A stretch of 64,000 bases of DNA, taken from the NCBI GenBank assembly GCA_035578175.1, contig JAQMRL010000006.1, positions 62,226,501-62,290,500 of the forward strand, written 5' to 3'. The DNA comes from Catonia carolina (taxonomy: Eukaryota > Arthropoda > Insecta > Hemiptera > Achilidae). A program made the translations under genes and the position numbers. Below the pieces are notes generated by a model that made no database searches, was not told where the DNA came from, and saw nothing but the letters and a program-made list of their open reading frames with translations. Shown piece after piece: positions 44,946-56,159 of the stretch (the stretch's first letter is position 1; each line of letters opens with the position of its first letter).

Positions 44946-45759
44946 ATTCACAATTATAAGGCTTTAACTTGTCTATTTCTCGTGTTTTAAATTATAGTTT
45001 ATTTATTGTTACAGATAAATGCGATTATAATTGGATGCAGATTGATTCTCGCAACTTAAATGGCTCGCGCTAAGTGTTTTCTGTAACTAAAATTACGAAT
45101 ATAGTCAATAGTAGAGCAGAGCGAGAGTTTATGTCAGTTCCAAAGACAAACGAAGCAGCCTATTAAACAGGTTCTTAGTTAAGTTAAAAGAAAATTAATA
45201 ACAGTCATAAAAACAAAGAATAATTAATCACGTACAAACAATATGAATAAACTAATGATTTCACGCACTTCTAAGTAAAATGAATTATATTGTAGAATCT
45301 ATTTACAAAACAGACAGACAGTTTATCACACTTGGATTCACGTGCAAGAAAATACAATACACAATAAAAGAAAAGTACAACTGTTAATATGACTTTAATA
45401 GGAAATAATTAAGAATGAATTCAACTTAATCAGGTTTTATATGGGCTATAAATGGATGTTGAATGAATTATTATGGGTATTAAAGATGCATCTATTTCTG
45501 TGTTCAATTACCATTCAGACAATGATGTCATCTTTTATAATTACAGTATACATTAAAATATACATTTTATTGTTTGATTGATTGTTTAAGTTATATGAGT
45601 TACTATGTTTTCGAGTATCTGTAATCTACTTAAAAAAATTGCAGGATTTAAATTAATTTTTACAAGTCGTTATCACCACCAGAAGATGAAAACTTGCTTT
45701 CTTAGTAACATCAACAAATATTTCGTCTTACAAGCATTTCGTATTTTTAACCTACAATG
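44946..45759. other. AT-rich spacer, nothing recognised
   Basis: Nothing recognised. Confidence 0.5.
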
Positions 45760-46195
45760 CACAATTTTTACATTATGTTTGGAGTGTAGCTTTATACGGG
45801 AGTGAAACGTGGGGGATAGAGACTGTAAAAAGGAAGAGGATAACAGCTTTTGAAATGTAGTGTTATAGGAAAATTTTAAAGATTAGGTGGGTGGACAAAA
45901 TAAGTAATTTAGAGGTTCTTAGGCGAGTGGATGAAAAAATAAGTAAATGGAAGCATCTTACCAGAAGAAGGGATAGGCTAGTGGGGCATATCCTTAAGAC
46001 ATCCAGATATTGGGCTATCAATTATGGAGGGTAATATTGAGGGAGTAAATTGTAGAGGGAGGCAAAGGTTAGAATATATGAAGCAAATTACAAAAGATGT
46101 AGGGTGTTACAATTTTATATATATATGAAACGATTTGCGCAAGATAGAACAGCTTGGAGAACTGCATTAAACTAGTCGAGAGACTGATGACAAAA
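45760..46195 (+). pseudogene. LINE reverse transcriptase C-terminal relic
   Basis: 'YVWSVALYGSETWGIETVK', 'RKRITAFEM', 'CYRKILKIRWVDKISNLEV', 'LRRVDEKISKWKHLTRRRD', 'RLVGHILKTSR', then in another frame 'MKRFAQDRTAWRTALN'. Better preserved than the sister copy at 17281. Ends in an A-rich tail at about 46190-46201. Confidence 0.85.
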
Positions 46196-46288
46196 AAAAA
46201 ATGTACAATTTAACTTAGCACGTAGACATTTTTTTTATTTATTCTTAAACAAAATGTATGATATATTATTTAAAAACGATGAAACGAC

Positions 46289-46472
46289 ATGAAGTGAAGG
46301 TGTCATTTGCAGAGTGGAAAATACGTGCTTTACAGTGGGCCCGGCATGCTGATAAGCGTACTTTTCCACTCAGTGAGGAAGGCAATAGAAAACCACCTCA
46401 CTCCTAGTTTTACTTAGTAAAACCTCTACAGTTTCAAACCAGCTTTTTGACTAAAGACATAAACAACAAATT
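46289..46472 (+). repeat. Family A repeat, copy A7, 5'-truncated
   Basis: Starts at 'catgaagtgaaggtgtcatttgcagag' and runs to the tail, here reduced to 'aacaacaaa'. Truncation at the end distal to the AAC tail is the pattern expected of a retroposon. Confidence 0.85.
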
Positions 46473-46474
46473 TT

Positions 46475-46965
46475 ATTATATGCATTTTTGTCGTAAAATG
46501 GATACTACGGCCGAAATCTTAAAAAACCATTATTACATTTTTTCATTTACAAAAATAACAGAAAAGGACTAATTACTGCTAAGCTAAGCGTTTACAAAAA
46601 ACTGTTTTGAACAAAAAGTTGTAGATTTTTAAACTGTCTACAATTTTAACTATACACACTTTTGTGCTAAAATGCATATTAAGGCTGCAATTTTAAAATG
46701 CCGTTTTTTTACGAGAGAACAAGAATTTCAGCAGACAGGATGCTTACCCTATCTTGTAGAACTTAAAAAATGTAATTGAGGCGATTTTTAAAAAAATCTT
46801 AGGAGCCGTTTTTGATCACACACACACACCAATCGCTAAAAACTTGGTTTTAGGGTTCAGTTGGTCTGAAAACGTGTATATTCTGTGAAAACTCGATTTC
46901 GAAAAATCGATATGAAAACAATACCTACTTTCCTGTCTATATATTCATATAGGCAAGAGAAAGTA
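46475..46965 (+). mobile_element. Family X interior
   Basis: Two tandem units with '.aaaatg.atact.cggc.gaaatctt' and 'ctacaattttaactatacacacttttgtgctaaaatgc' (compare 28813-28990), then the ending 'aaaactcgatttcgaaaaatcg' shared with 29370-29400. Confidence 0.55.
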
Positions 46966-47079
46966 ATTTGTAACGAGATCATCTTTAATAGTTAAAAATT
47001 TACTCATTAGTGGCATAAAGCTTAGCGTCACAAATAGAGTCCGGTATTTAAGGTTAACACTTGATAGACGCCTACATGC

Positions 47080-47520
47080 CATGGAAGCCTTACATTTCAC
47101 ATGTCAGAGAATCTGTCGGATTTTATATTTCACAGACTGTATGGTTGTATCGGTCGGAAATCCTCTCTCCCTCTAAACTTAAAGGTTATGTTATATAAAT
47201 TACTAATTTGACCAATCTGGCTATACGGTGGCTCTATTTTTGGTTCCTATCACACGTCTATATTAAACATTCTTCAGAGGCACCAATCAAAAGCTTTTCG
47301 AACCATCACCAATGCCCCATTTTATGTAAATAATCATATTTTGCACACAAACTTGAAAATACCTAAGTTTTTGTTATCATTAAAAGCATATACAACACTT
47401 TTCACGCGAAGAAATTTGCACACAAAAACCCAAACATTCGTCCGATCTCATCAAATACCCTTTCTGTTGTCAGGCACCAAAAAAGAAAACTGAATCGTGA
47501 TCTATTAAGACCACCATAAG
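47080..47520 (+). pseudogene. Jockey-like LINE RT C-terminal relic
   Basis: Reads 'SPSKLKVMLYKLLI', 'PIWLYGGSIFGSYHTSILNI', 'LQRHQSKAFRTITNAPFYVN', 'NHILHTNLKIPKFLLSLKAY' and 'RRNLHTK'. The K--LYK--L-PIW-YG--L-G, I--LQR-QSK-LR-I--AP-YV-N--LH-DL-IP series is diagnostic of Jockey-type elements. Nearly one frame from 47190 onward apart from a single stop. RT palm motifs are upstream of the truncation and absent. Confidence 0.85.
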
Positions 47521-47894
47521 ATTAAGATAAAACAAAGAACTCTTCTGTAAACACTTTCACATAATTAATCATCCGTTAATCATTGTCATTCACATCTTAT
47601 TACTACATTATACTCATATTGTATTTATCATACCACGGTCATAATATAAATTGTAATATTTCATGTCATTCCATATTTTGATTTTACGCCAAAATTGGCC
47701 ATTGGGCTGGGTTCACTTTATGTCATACACGAGTCACTGTCATAAACCAAACCTCTCATTTACTAGTTGTTAAGTTCACATTGTTGTACAGTTGTATATA
47801 AAAATAAAATTTTGTCCAAAAAAAAATTAATTGTAAACACATTATACAGCTTATTTTGCAAAAAGAAAATTGACCACAAATGTCTAATCTCTTT

Positions 47895-47960
47895 CAACTA
47901 ATAATCTCCCTGTTAACAGACGACTGAAACGAAGGTGGAATCGGGATCTTCTCCGACCAC
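47895..47960 (+). pseudogene. Jockey-like LINE C-terminal fragment
   Basis: 'NLPVNRRLKRRWNRDLLRPP' matches the last coding block of Jockey-type ORF2. It is a separate fragment from 47080-47520, whose own version of this block ends at about 47510. Confidence 0.6.
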
Positions 47961-47964
47961 CATA

Positions 47965-48464
47965 AAATACATTTCAAGTTCTTTTGCCATGCCTGCCTTT
48001 TTTTGGTTTTCAACGATACAAAATATTTTTTTTTCAAATGTATAAAATTAACAACAAGCAAATTTGATAAAAAAACGAATACCAATATTGACAATTTAAG
48101 ACATTGATGAGATCGCTGCCCATTGAGAGTACTCCAACCGTAATCATTTAGTAAGTTTGTTTTTTACTTATTTATTTTGTTTTCTTTAATTTTGACGTCA
48201 CATGATATCCCTACTCCTGAGTCATTTCAGTCATTGTATAGGGAGATTTGGTAAATCTGGTATCTCTTGGTCAACAATACGCTGTTTCAAATTATTGTGT
48301 AATTTCTTTTTCAATCGTGTGTATGTGCAAAGGAACACGTCGTTAATTTATGGGACGTTTAAGTCTGTTAGTGTATCGTTAGTTGCCTAAAATGCCTTTT
48401 AAAATCATTTTATAAAAAAAAACAAAACCATTCATCATCATAGTTTAGAACCATTATCATTGTG
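47965..48464. other. AT-rich spacer, nothing recognised
   Basis: Nothing recognised. Confidence 0.5.
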
Positions 48465-49106
48465 CTGGGTGAGCAAGATAAAAGCGAACGCATAACGTAA
48501 CTGCTACAGAACTAACGGTAGGTTACATTGTAATGAAATTGTATGAAAGATGAGGATAATTTAAATCAAAAATAACATTAAAAATAATTTAAATGTTGCA
48601 TTTGTTTACCTGTTTGTTACAAAAGATTTTCTAAATGACCACCCTGAACATCGATACATTTTTGTGCTCGACTAATCATGAAAATGGATAGACATTTGAA
48701 ACAAAACGTTGTTGTCAATTACATTGATTTCTCGTTGAATTTTCACTTTCAGTTCATCAATATTGTGGGTATTAGATGCTTAAACTCTCTCTTTTAAGGA
48801 GCCTCAAAGGAAAAATCGCAACTAGACAACTGTGGGGATCGTGGAGGCCACCGTTCACTGGTGACAACTCATTCATTCGTGAAAGAAGCATGAACGCGAT
48901 TAAGTGAAACGTTTGACGTGTGAAATGTTGTTCCGCCTTGTTGAAAGAAGCTGTAATCTTTCTCGTTATCTGTCAATTCCGGATGGAACTCTTCGAAAAT
49001 ATTCAATCAGTAGCGATGTACAGCAATCAGTATTACCACTACCCACGAATGAAATATTTTATGGTAGCGGTTACATAAAGGATTCAATCTCATATTGCTC
49101 ACCCGG
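48465..49106 (-). mobile_element. Tc1/mariner-type transposon, deleted
   Basis: On the minus strand it encodes the C-terminal half of a DDE transposase: 'EFHPELTDNEKDYSFFQQGG' and 'TTFHTSNVSLNRVHASF', then 'RWPPRSPQLSSCDF' and 'RAQKCIDVQGGHLENLL'. The family normally has Q-Q-D-G-A-T-A-H; here the catalytic Asp reads Gly, so it is dead. The ends 'ctgggtgagcaagata' (48465) and the complement of 'catattgctcacccgg' (49091-49106) look like its inverted repeats, which would make the 5' half deleted. The plus-strand frame 48904-49218 is a shadow. Confidence 0.75.
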
Positions 49107-49299
49107 TATATTGGCACCACGTTTCTTATACAATTTCTCGCAAAAATCGATCACTGGATCGATTCACATACTCGCGATTCCTGAACATTTATCATCTCAT
49201 TTACTAGTTGTGCATTAAAATAGAAAAAAAATTGTAGTTCTAAATAAAAATAAAAAATGAAGTTCAAGTAAAAAATTCAAGTCCTTTTTTTTAATTCAT

Positions 49300-49385
49300 T
49301 ATTTAACGTCGCATCAACTGCATTAGTCATTAGAGACGACATTGGGGTGTAACTTTTTGTACGATGGAGGATGAAATGGTTTTTT
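49300..49385 (-). mobile_element. tRNA-derived SINE, type T1, 3' fragment
   Basis: Only the tail half ('gatgcgacgttaaat' and 'atttcatcctcc' on the minus strand); the tRNA-like head is missing. Confidence 0.75.
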
Positions 49386-49639
49386 GCCTTATTTTATTTC
49401 AATATATAAACAGCCTTAAAGAATGTAAACAGTGCTACCCTGTGTTTATGGTTTTTTTATACAAACTCAAACGATATGGAAAAATATAAAATTTGTCTTA
49501 ACCCCGGACTTATTTTAAGACTATGGGATAACACGTGGACTTACATCCTCGAAGTTCCCCTATTGAGTGTTTTCTTCAATCATGACTTAAAACTCATTTG
49601 ATTGGTTAAAACAAATCTTAAACGACTTTGGACGCATTG

Positions 49640-49960
49640 AATCCAATTACAGGGCTCAGGAAGCCATTCCAACATTGAAATCCTGCAAAGGTTCCAATCG
49701 AAACTACTCAGGACAATCACAGAATCAATAAGGTACGTAAAAAAACAACAAATTACACAGAGATTTACATATTCTTACAGTTTAATAAGATATCGACATA
49801 TCCAGTGAAAAATACCAAAGAAGAATCGAATTACACACTACTCAAATTGCCATTTTACTCTTAGACAATATTCAAATGATACTCGCTGACTAAAAGGAAG
49901 ACATCCTGTAGACTTTTCTAATGCAAAAAGACAACATATGACTTTCATTAAAGAAGTTCT
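49640..49960 (+). pseudogene. Jockey-like LINE C-terminal relic
   Basis: Mixed-frame translation: 'GSGSHSNIEILQRFQSKLLR' and 'TITES', then 'YPVKNTKEESNYTLLKLPF', 'LKGRHPVDFSNAKRQHM'. Clearly another copy of the LQR-QSK-LR block of the 47080 relic, but a different lineage (SNIEILQRFQSK). Confidence 0.7.
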
Positions 49961-50084
49961 ACCATTGAGGGTTTTCTTGTCATGACATAAACAAAATAAA
50001 TTAATTTCTTCATTTTTCCACTTAGAAATAGATTGTAGATTTTGCTGTATTTGAGAAATAATAAATAAAAAACAACCCTTAGGC

Positions 50085-50135
50085 TGGCCCGTGGGGTAGC
50101 GCAACTAGATTCTACACCTGGGTCTCAGGGGCCCG
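50085..50135 (+). mobile_element. T4 SINE head fragment at the array border
   Basis: 'ggcccgtggggtagcgcaactag..tctacacctgggtctc' resembles the first ~45 bp of the T4 head at 16051. It is directly joined to the satellite array. Confidence 0.5.
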
Positions 50136-52565
50136 TTGGCCGTTACTACAAAATGGCCTCTCGGTCGCCTTTCCGGGATCTTACCACTGACGTTGAGCTG
50201 TACGTAAAGCAATATTTCTGTAAAACTGTACGTTTTGTAATTAAATTTTTGAAAAGATTAACAAAAATTTACATTCTCTTTCAATGCTTCGACGTGGACC
50301 TATTATCTGCAGTAGATCTGCTCCGGTAGGTCACGAAGACGTGTCAACAATAATTCGTTCAGATAATCTTGAAAAATAGTGGTTTTCAATAATATATTTT
50401 AATATATGAGTCTGGAAGATTCAGTTTAAGAATAACAAAGAATCTCATATTCGCGTATTACTTTTTTAAAAATGACGTTAACTTGAAGCGTTGGTACCAC
50501 CCATTTTGTTTGCTCACATCCCGGTGGGTTTTCACTACAAGATGGCGTCTCAATCACCTGTCCAAGTTCTTAAAACTGATCTTTATATATAATTGTTATA
50601 TTATCAGTTTAGTAAAAATGACAGAACGGCACGTTTTAAACATAGATTTTTGTAAAGAATTATAATTGAGGTTTTCTTTCAATCCTTGAACATCGGCCAG
50701 AGTAGATTACTTTCAGTAGGTCACGTATAAAATATGATTTGATACCATGGTTTTTCACTACTGTATTCGTTAATATTAACTTAAAAATATTTGGTTATAT
50801 AAAATATTTATGAATATATGGTACTAATTGATATAGTCTAAGTAAATTTAACAAATTCCATATATGTAAAACTGGTGGTAAGAGAAAATATGTCTGGTGC
50901 GGTGGTATTGCCCATTCGGTTTACTCGCACATCGGTGGTAGTTACTACAAAATGGCCTCTCTTTCACCTTTCCGGGACCTCACAACTGACTTTGATCTGT
51001 ATGTAAAGTAACATTTATGTAAAGTGAGAAAACTGTACTTATTGTAACTAAAGTTTTGAAAATAACAAAAATTTACATTCTGTTTCAATGCTTTGACGTA
51101 GATTTATTATCTGCATTAGATCTGCTCCGGTAGGTCAAGAAGACGTAACAATAATTCGTTCAGTTATTCTTGAAAATAGTTGGTTTTCAATAAAGTATTT
51201 TATTATATGTGTCTGGAAGATTAAGATTAAGGATATTAACAAATCTCATATTCGGGTATTATTTTTTTTTAAAAAGACGTTTACTTGGTGCTTTGGTATC
51301 ACCCATTTTGTTTGTTCACATATCGGTGGGTGTTTACTAAAAGATGGTGTCTCAGTCGCCTGTCAAAATTCTTAAAACTGCTTACTAATTGTTAAAAATC
51401 ATCAGTTTGATAAATATGACAAAACGTTACGTTTTAAACATTGATTTTTGTAAAGAGATAATTTATTTTAGGTTTATTTTCAATCCTTGAACATGAGCTT
51501 TCGACCAAAGTAGATTACTTTCGGTAGGTCACAAAAATGAGATGGTCTGGTACCATTCTGGGTTTTCACTACTGGATTCTTTACAATTAACTTGAAAAAT
51601 ATTTAGTTTTATAAAATATCTCTAAATATATGGTACTAATTGACTTATAGTCAAATTAAATTTAACAAATTCCATATATGCGAAATAGGTGGTAAGGGAA
51701 AAAATGTCTTGTACGGTGGTACCGCCCATTCAATTTACTCGCTTATTGGTGGTCGTTACTACAAAATGGCCTCTCGGTCGCCTTTCCGGGATCTTACAAC
51801 TGACTTGATATGTATGTAAAGTAACGTTTATGTAAAGTGACAGAACTGTACGTTTTGTAATTAAACTTTTAAAAAGAATAACAAAAATTTACATTCTGTT
51901 TCAATGCTTCGAAGTGAAACTATTATCTGCAGTAGATCTGCTGCGGTAGGTCACGAAGACGTGTCAACAATAATTCGTTCAGTTATCTTAAAAAGCAGTT
52001 GGTTTAAATTAAAGTATTATGTGTCTAGAAAATTAAGTCTAAGAATAATAACAAGTCTCATATTCGGATAGGCCTATATTTTTTTTAAAAACGACGTTCA
52101 CTTGGCGCATTGGTACAGCTTATTTTGCTTGCGCACATACCGATAGGTGTGTACTACAAAATGGCGTCTCAGTCACCTGTCCAAGTTCTTAAAAATGATC
52201 TTGATAATTGTTAAAGATTATCAGTTAAGAATGACAGAACGGTAAGTTTTATATAGATTTTTGTTAAGATTATTATATTTGAATTTTTGTTTCAATCCTT
52301 GAAAATGATCTATCGACCGCAGTAGATAACTTTTGGTAGGTCACGAAAATGAGATGGTCGGGTACCATCTGGGTTTTCACTACTGTATTCTTTACTATTA
52401 GCTTGAAAAATATTTGGTTATATAAATTATCACTAACTATATGTTACTTATTAAGACAGTGTAAGTAAATTTAACAAATTCCATATATGTGAAATAGGTG
52501 GTAAATGGGAATATACCTGGTAGGGTGGTATTGAAAATTCGGTTTACTCGCGTCTTGGTGGTCAC
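50136..52565 (+). repeat. Satellite-like array, alternating A/B ~400 bp monomers
   Basis: Three dimers of ~800-815 bp. The A-monomer context 'actacaaaatggcctct' has its ATG at 50153, 50952 and 51766. The B-monomer context 'actacaaaatggcgtct' (variants) has its ATG at 50542, 51344 and 52161. Successive ATGs are 389-422 bp apart. Each monomer also has 'cc.tt..gtttact/gtttgctc' upstream and 'ggtaggtcac' downstream. A monomers start an ORF reading MASxSPFRDLTTD (59 codons in the first, 19 in the second); B monomers read MASQSPVQVLKxDL and stop soon after. It could be a satellite with a YY1/Pho-like AAAATGGC motif, or a decayed array of a coding unit. The right end is a partial A monomer. Confidence 0.85.
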
Positions 52566-53254
52566 CAGGTTTTACTTGATTATTAAATTGTTTTATAATA
52601 TTTAAAAAAATTTACGTTATATTATTTGGTCATGAAATTTTCGTTTACATTTTTATTCCAGAAAATTAAAAAAATTATTAAATTAACACTTTTGGGATAT
52701 TATCCATGTATAAATACATTTCAGTTTACATAAAATTTCGTAAAATGTCTTTGTTTTTATGTGATTTAAAACAATATTAAGCTTAGTAATGAAATGTAAT
52801 ATTCTCTTTAAATTAAGAAAATAAAAAGTAGTTTTAATCTCAGTAAACACAAATGGGTTAAAAGAAAAGAGAATTTTTATAGCAAATTACAAAGTTTACG
52901 ATGATGAGCTTAACCATTAGAAGCTTCTTGCAACTTTGTAAAATGTCCGGGAAATATAAATTTCAGATAGGCTACAAGAAATTTTATTTTTACAGTAATG
53001 ACTTGAAATACAAAAAAGTAAACAGTCACATAATTAGATAAAATGTAATGCGATATAAATTTGTGTTATAACTTAAAAAACACTTTCTCTAATTTGTGTG
53101 TAATAAAGCAATCCTACTTTTTAACTTTTTATAATTTAAAAATGCCAATCAATCAAAACCAAAATAAAACACGACAAAACGGTCGTACGACCAAAGATAA
53201 CGTATGGGTGCAAATCTCTATTCAAATTAAACCAAAAAAAAGAATAGATAAAAT
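52566..53254. other. AT-rich spacer, nothing recognised
   Basis: Nothing recognised. Confidence 0.5.
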
Positions 53255-53730
53255 CTAAAAACTTGAAAGGAGGATCCTTAGGACCTGCATCGGAAAGAGA
53301 CACCAAGTAGATGGAGAATGAAGATTACTACCAAATGAACAGGTCTACCAGGAGACCGAAGTGGTAATAGATACGATGAGGAAAAAGAGAATATCCTTCT
53401 TTGGACATTCAGAACACTCAAAGATAGAATCACGAACCAAATAATCAGAAAACTCTACCAGAAAAAGACAGAAGTTATGTGGTTAAGAGAAACCAAGAAA
53501 TATATGGATGAATGAGACATCACCTTCGTAGATCTAGAAAATAAAACCAAACAGCTGAAACTATTAAGAGATAAAAATATTAGATAACAAGGAAAGGTGC
53601 ATAAAAGAGGAAGAAGGAAAGTGATATATTTGGAAGCAGAAAGGCAAAGAAGATCTGCCAGAATGAAAGAATACTGGAGGAAAATCAAAGAAAAGAACCA
53701 GAAGAGAGTGCCCAGAAACTGACTCAGGCG
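53255..53730 (+). pseudogene. LINE reverse transcriptase C-terminal relic
   Basis: 'LERRILRTCIGKRHQVDGEW', 'RLLPNEQVYQETEVVIDTMR', 'KKRISFFGH' then, one frame over, 'NQIIRKLYQKKTEVMWLRET', and 'RGRRKVIYLEAERQRRSARM'. The WR--NEE-Y--TE---D-IRKRR--F-GH--R block is a common LINE C-terminus and is very well kept here, with only one or two frameshifts. The minus-strand frame 53455-53688 is a shadow. Confidence 0.8.
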
Positions 53731-53929
53731 ATCACTGCGGTCTCAAAAGAAAAATAGCAATCCTAGTAAGAAAAAAAAGGAAATCGCTAAAACTAAATCC
53801 TATACGTAGTAGAAATTGAAAAGAAAAACACTAAAATACGTCTTATAGTGTAACTAAATAAGTACCTATGATTTATTAACAACAACTCCAAATATAATAA
53901 TAACACATTATTTAAAGCATTTAAACATT

Positions 53930-54136
53930 TTATTCCGTCTATAACTTTATTTCTAAACACAGCCTAGTTTAACGGCAATTAGTTTTTTCAGTATTTTAAA
54001 ATGCTACTGAGGGTGAATTTCAGTAAGCATTGTTCATTCATAAACAATTAGCTCAAGTTAGTTTACTAATGATTAAACATAGGTTATAATTATATACACT
54101 ATCCACATTAGCAAGAGAGTGTTTCACACCGGATTT
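53930..54136 (+). mobile_element. Family X right end
   Basis: Ends with 'gcaagagagtgtttcacaccggattttt', preceded by 'ctaatgattaaacataggttata' and 'gtctataactttatttctaa..tagtttaacggcaatt', all found in the 43147-44242 element. Confidence 0.6.
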
Positions 54137-54262
54137 TTCAATTATTCTTCGTTTTTATTTGCATGTATGCATGCTTTATGTATCACGGTTATTGCACGAA
54201 TTTATTTTATGTATCCCTAAGTGATTTTTAAATGTAAATGACGTACTAGTTGTAATGAAACA

Positions 54263-54530
54263 ATGGATAATGAACACGAAATAATAAATCATAAATTAAA
54301 CATAAACATAAATTTGCCTATTAAAAAAGTACGATTTGAAAATGAAGTAGAAAATAACAGAGCAATTAAATTTTTGGATATAAAAATACAAATAACAAAT
54401 AATATTAGGCCAAAACAATTTGAAATATACAGAAAAACCTTCCACAATAATGTAGAAATCAGTAGGGTATCAAATCATCCACGGGTACATGAAATCAATG
54501 TATACAATAACAACATGATAACAGCTGTGA
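54263..54530 (+). pseudogene. Penelope-like retroelement RT fragment
   Basis: Single open frame with 'PIKKVRFENEVENNRAIKFL', 'DIKIQITNN', 'FEIYRKTFHNNVEISRVSNH' and 'PRVHEINV'. The F--E-E-N--I-FLD--I, F-IYRK-T-T and S-HP--HK series is the late RT region of Penelope-like and related elements. The catalytic Y-DD motif lies upstream of this fragment and is missing. Frame continues to a stop at 54586. Confidence 0.6.
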
Positions 54531-54597
54531 GGAAAAGTCCTTTTCAGTCAGGTTTCTGGCCTAATTCTTCTCAATTCCTATTTTAGATTCTATCTAG

Positions 54598-54760
54598 GTC
54601 TATACTAATATTATAAAGACAAAACGTGTTTTTTTGTGCAGGATAATTTTCAAACTACTGAACGGATTTTCATGAAATTTTGACAGCATATTTTGTATTC
54701 ATATTCACAACATTTAATTTTTTAATTTTCAAAAATAATAACCCTAAGAGCCCTTATTAA
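54598..54760 (+). repeat. Dispersed arthropod-type repeat
   Basis: 'ctatactaatattataaagac' followed by 'caaactactgaacggatttt' and 'atgaaattttga.ag.atat' resembles a repeat commonly met in arthropod genomes. Assigned by recognition only; class uncertain. Confidence 0.45.
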
Positions 54761-54934
54761 GATTTTCATAAATGTGTATGTGCGTGTGTGTGTGAACATG
54801 TGAGTACGTATTGCTGTTGAAGTAGATAAAGGGTATTGATGATGGTAAAATACGTACGCGGGGGAAACAATCAAAACGTCCTTTTGAGTGTGTGTACTAT
54901 TAAATTAATTAGCCTAAAATTTATTTGAAGTCGT

Positions 54935-55068
54935 ATCAACTGCTTGTCATTAGCAACTACGGTGGAGAATGTAACATTAACTGTGAGATTTGAAACGTGA
55001 AAATTTTAAGAGCGGAAATCGAACCTAGGACCTCCGCGTAGCAGACCCGTGCGCTAACAACTACTCAT
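54935..55068 (-). mobile_element. tRNA-derived SINE, type T2
   Basis: Minus strand: head 'ctccatgagtagttgttagcgcacggg', B box GGTTCGATTTCC, and tail 'ttgctaatgacaagcagttgatacg' shared with T1 and with the T2 copy at 9655. Confidence 0.7.
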
Positions 55069-55156
55069 GGAGGGGGGGCCATGTGTATACTAGTGTTGAA
55101 GACATTATAAGTATAAGGACTGGCGAGAGACGTACGCGGAGGAATTTACCAAAACG

Positions 55157-55212
<56 letters not shown>

Positions 55213-55222
55213 GTGTGTGTGT

Positions 55223-55283
<61 letters not shown>

Positions 55284-55285
55284 CG
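55157..55285. repeat. (GT)n microsatellite
   Basis: About 125 bp of GT units with a few interruptions, ending in (GC)n. The three overlapping ORFs here (55061-55371, both strands) are translations of the simple repeat. Confidence 0.95.
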
Positions 55286-55289
55286 CGTA

Positions 55290-56159
55290 TGTGTGCGTTT
55301 AAGTATAGTCGATGTAGCACACAATTCTGAACACAATTTCTGTTACATTTAAAAAAAAATTGATTATACAATCATGTTTCGCGTTCGACCATGCTAGTAT
55401 TATATAAAAAAAATTAATTTCAAGCTGCAGGATGCATTACAAAGAATTATCCTACTTAAGATTTTTGGAATTTGTGACATAAAGTTGTATTATAACTTTT
55501 CAAACGTCCTGTTGTGTAAATATTAATTTTTAATTGTAATTTTTATCATGCACCTTGTGTAGTCATTGAATAAGTCATGAAAATTTTCTTTTAAAATTTA
55601 TGCTGATATGAATCTATTATCCAGCATTTTATTTTACTTCAGTTGTTAGTTTTGTTTACGTTTATTGTTTTGCTACATTTTAGTGACGGGTTACTAGAAA
55701 TGTTTTTGCTGAATACAGTAAAAAATAATGCATTCACGATGCATAGACTACTACAAATACTCTTGCGCAACCCCTCGTCATTCTGAGTGAATCTTGTAGG
55801 GGGAAAACCGAGGTGATTTTTGGCCTACACGTTCTTTCGAAAACAGCAGTTCATTCTTGTATTCCCGACTGATATCGTCTTTCGGGGTTCGGTTACAAGT
55901 TTCAAGTATATATATCTTTTTTCAAAATGAAGTACTGAGGTTTTAAATTAAATTCCGTTTTACTTAATAGCGGAAAAAACAAAGGTTTTGTTTTGCAACA
56001 ATTTTAATCTATGATTCAAATTTGTGGTCCGTTATTATACTTTTATTTTAAAAACTATTATAAGTTTCGCTATATAGCATAGATATACACAAATAAAAAC
56101 GAAGAAAAACTGAAAAATGAGTTAACTTTATTAAAAAGGTTTCTAATTGTAATGGTTAT
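55290..56159. other. AT-rich spacer, nothing recognised
   Basis: Nothing recognised. Confidence 0.5.

Noticed and set aside
1756..55068. tRNA genes at the A/B-box sites (1756, 6984, 8370, 9655, 16051, 38525, 54935)
   Set aside because: Acceptor stems do not pair, and each head continues into an unrelated repeated body and tail, so these are SINEs.
55061..55371. Three overlapping ORFs of VC or TH repeats
   Set aside because: Translations of the GT microsatellite in different frames.
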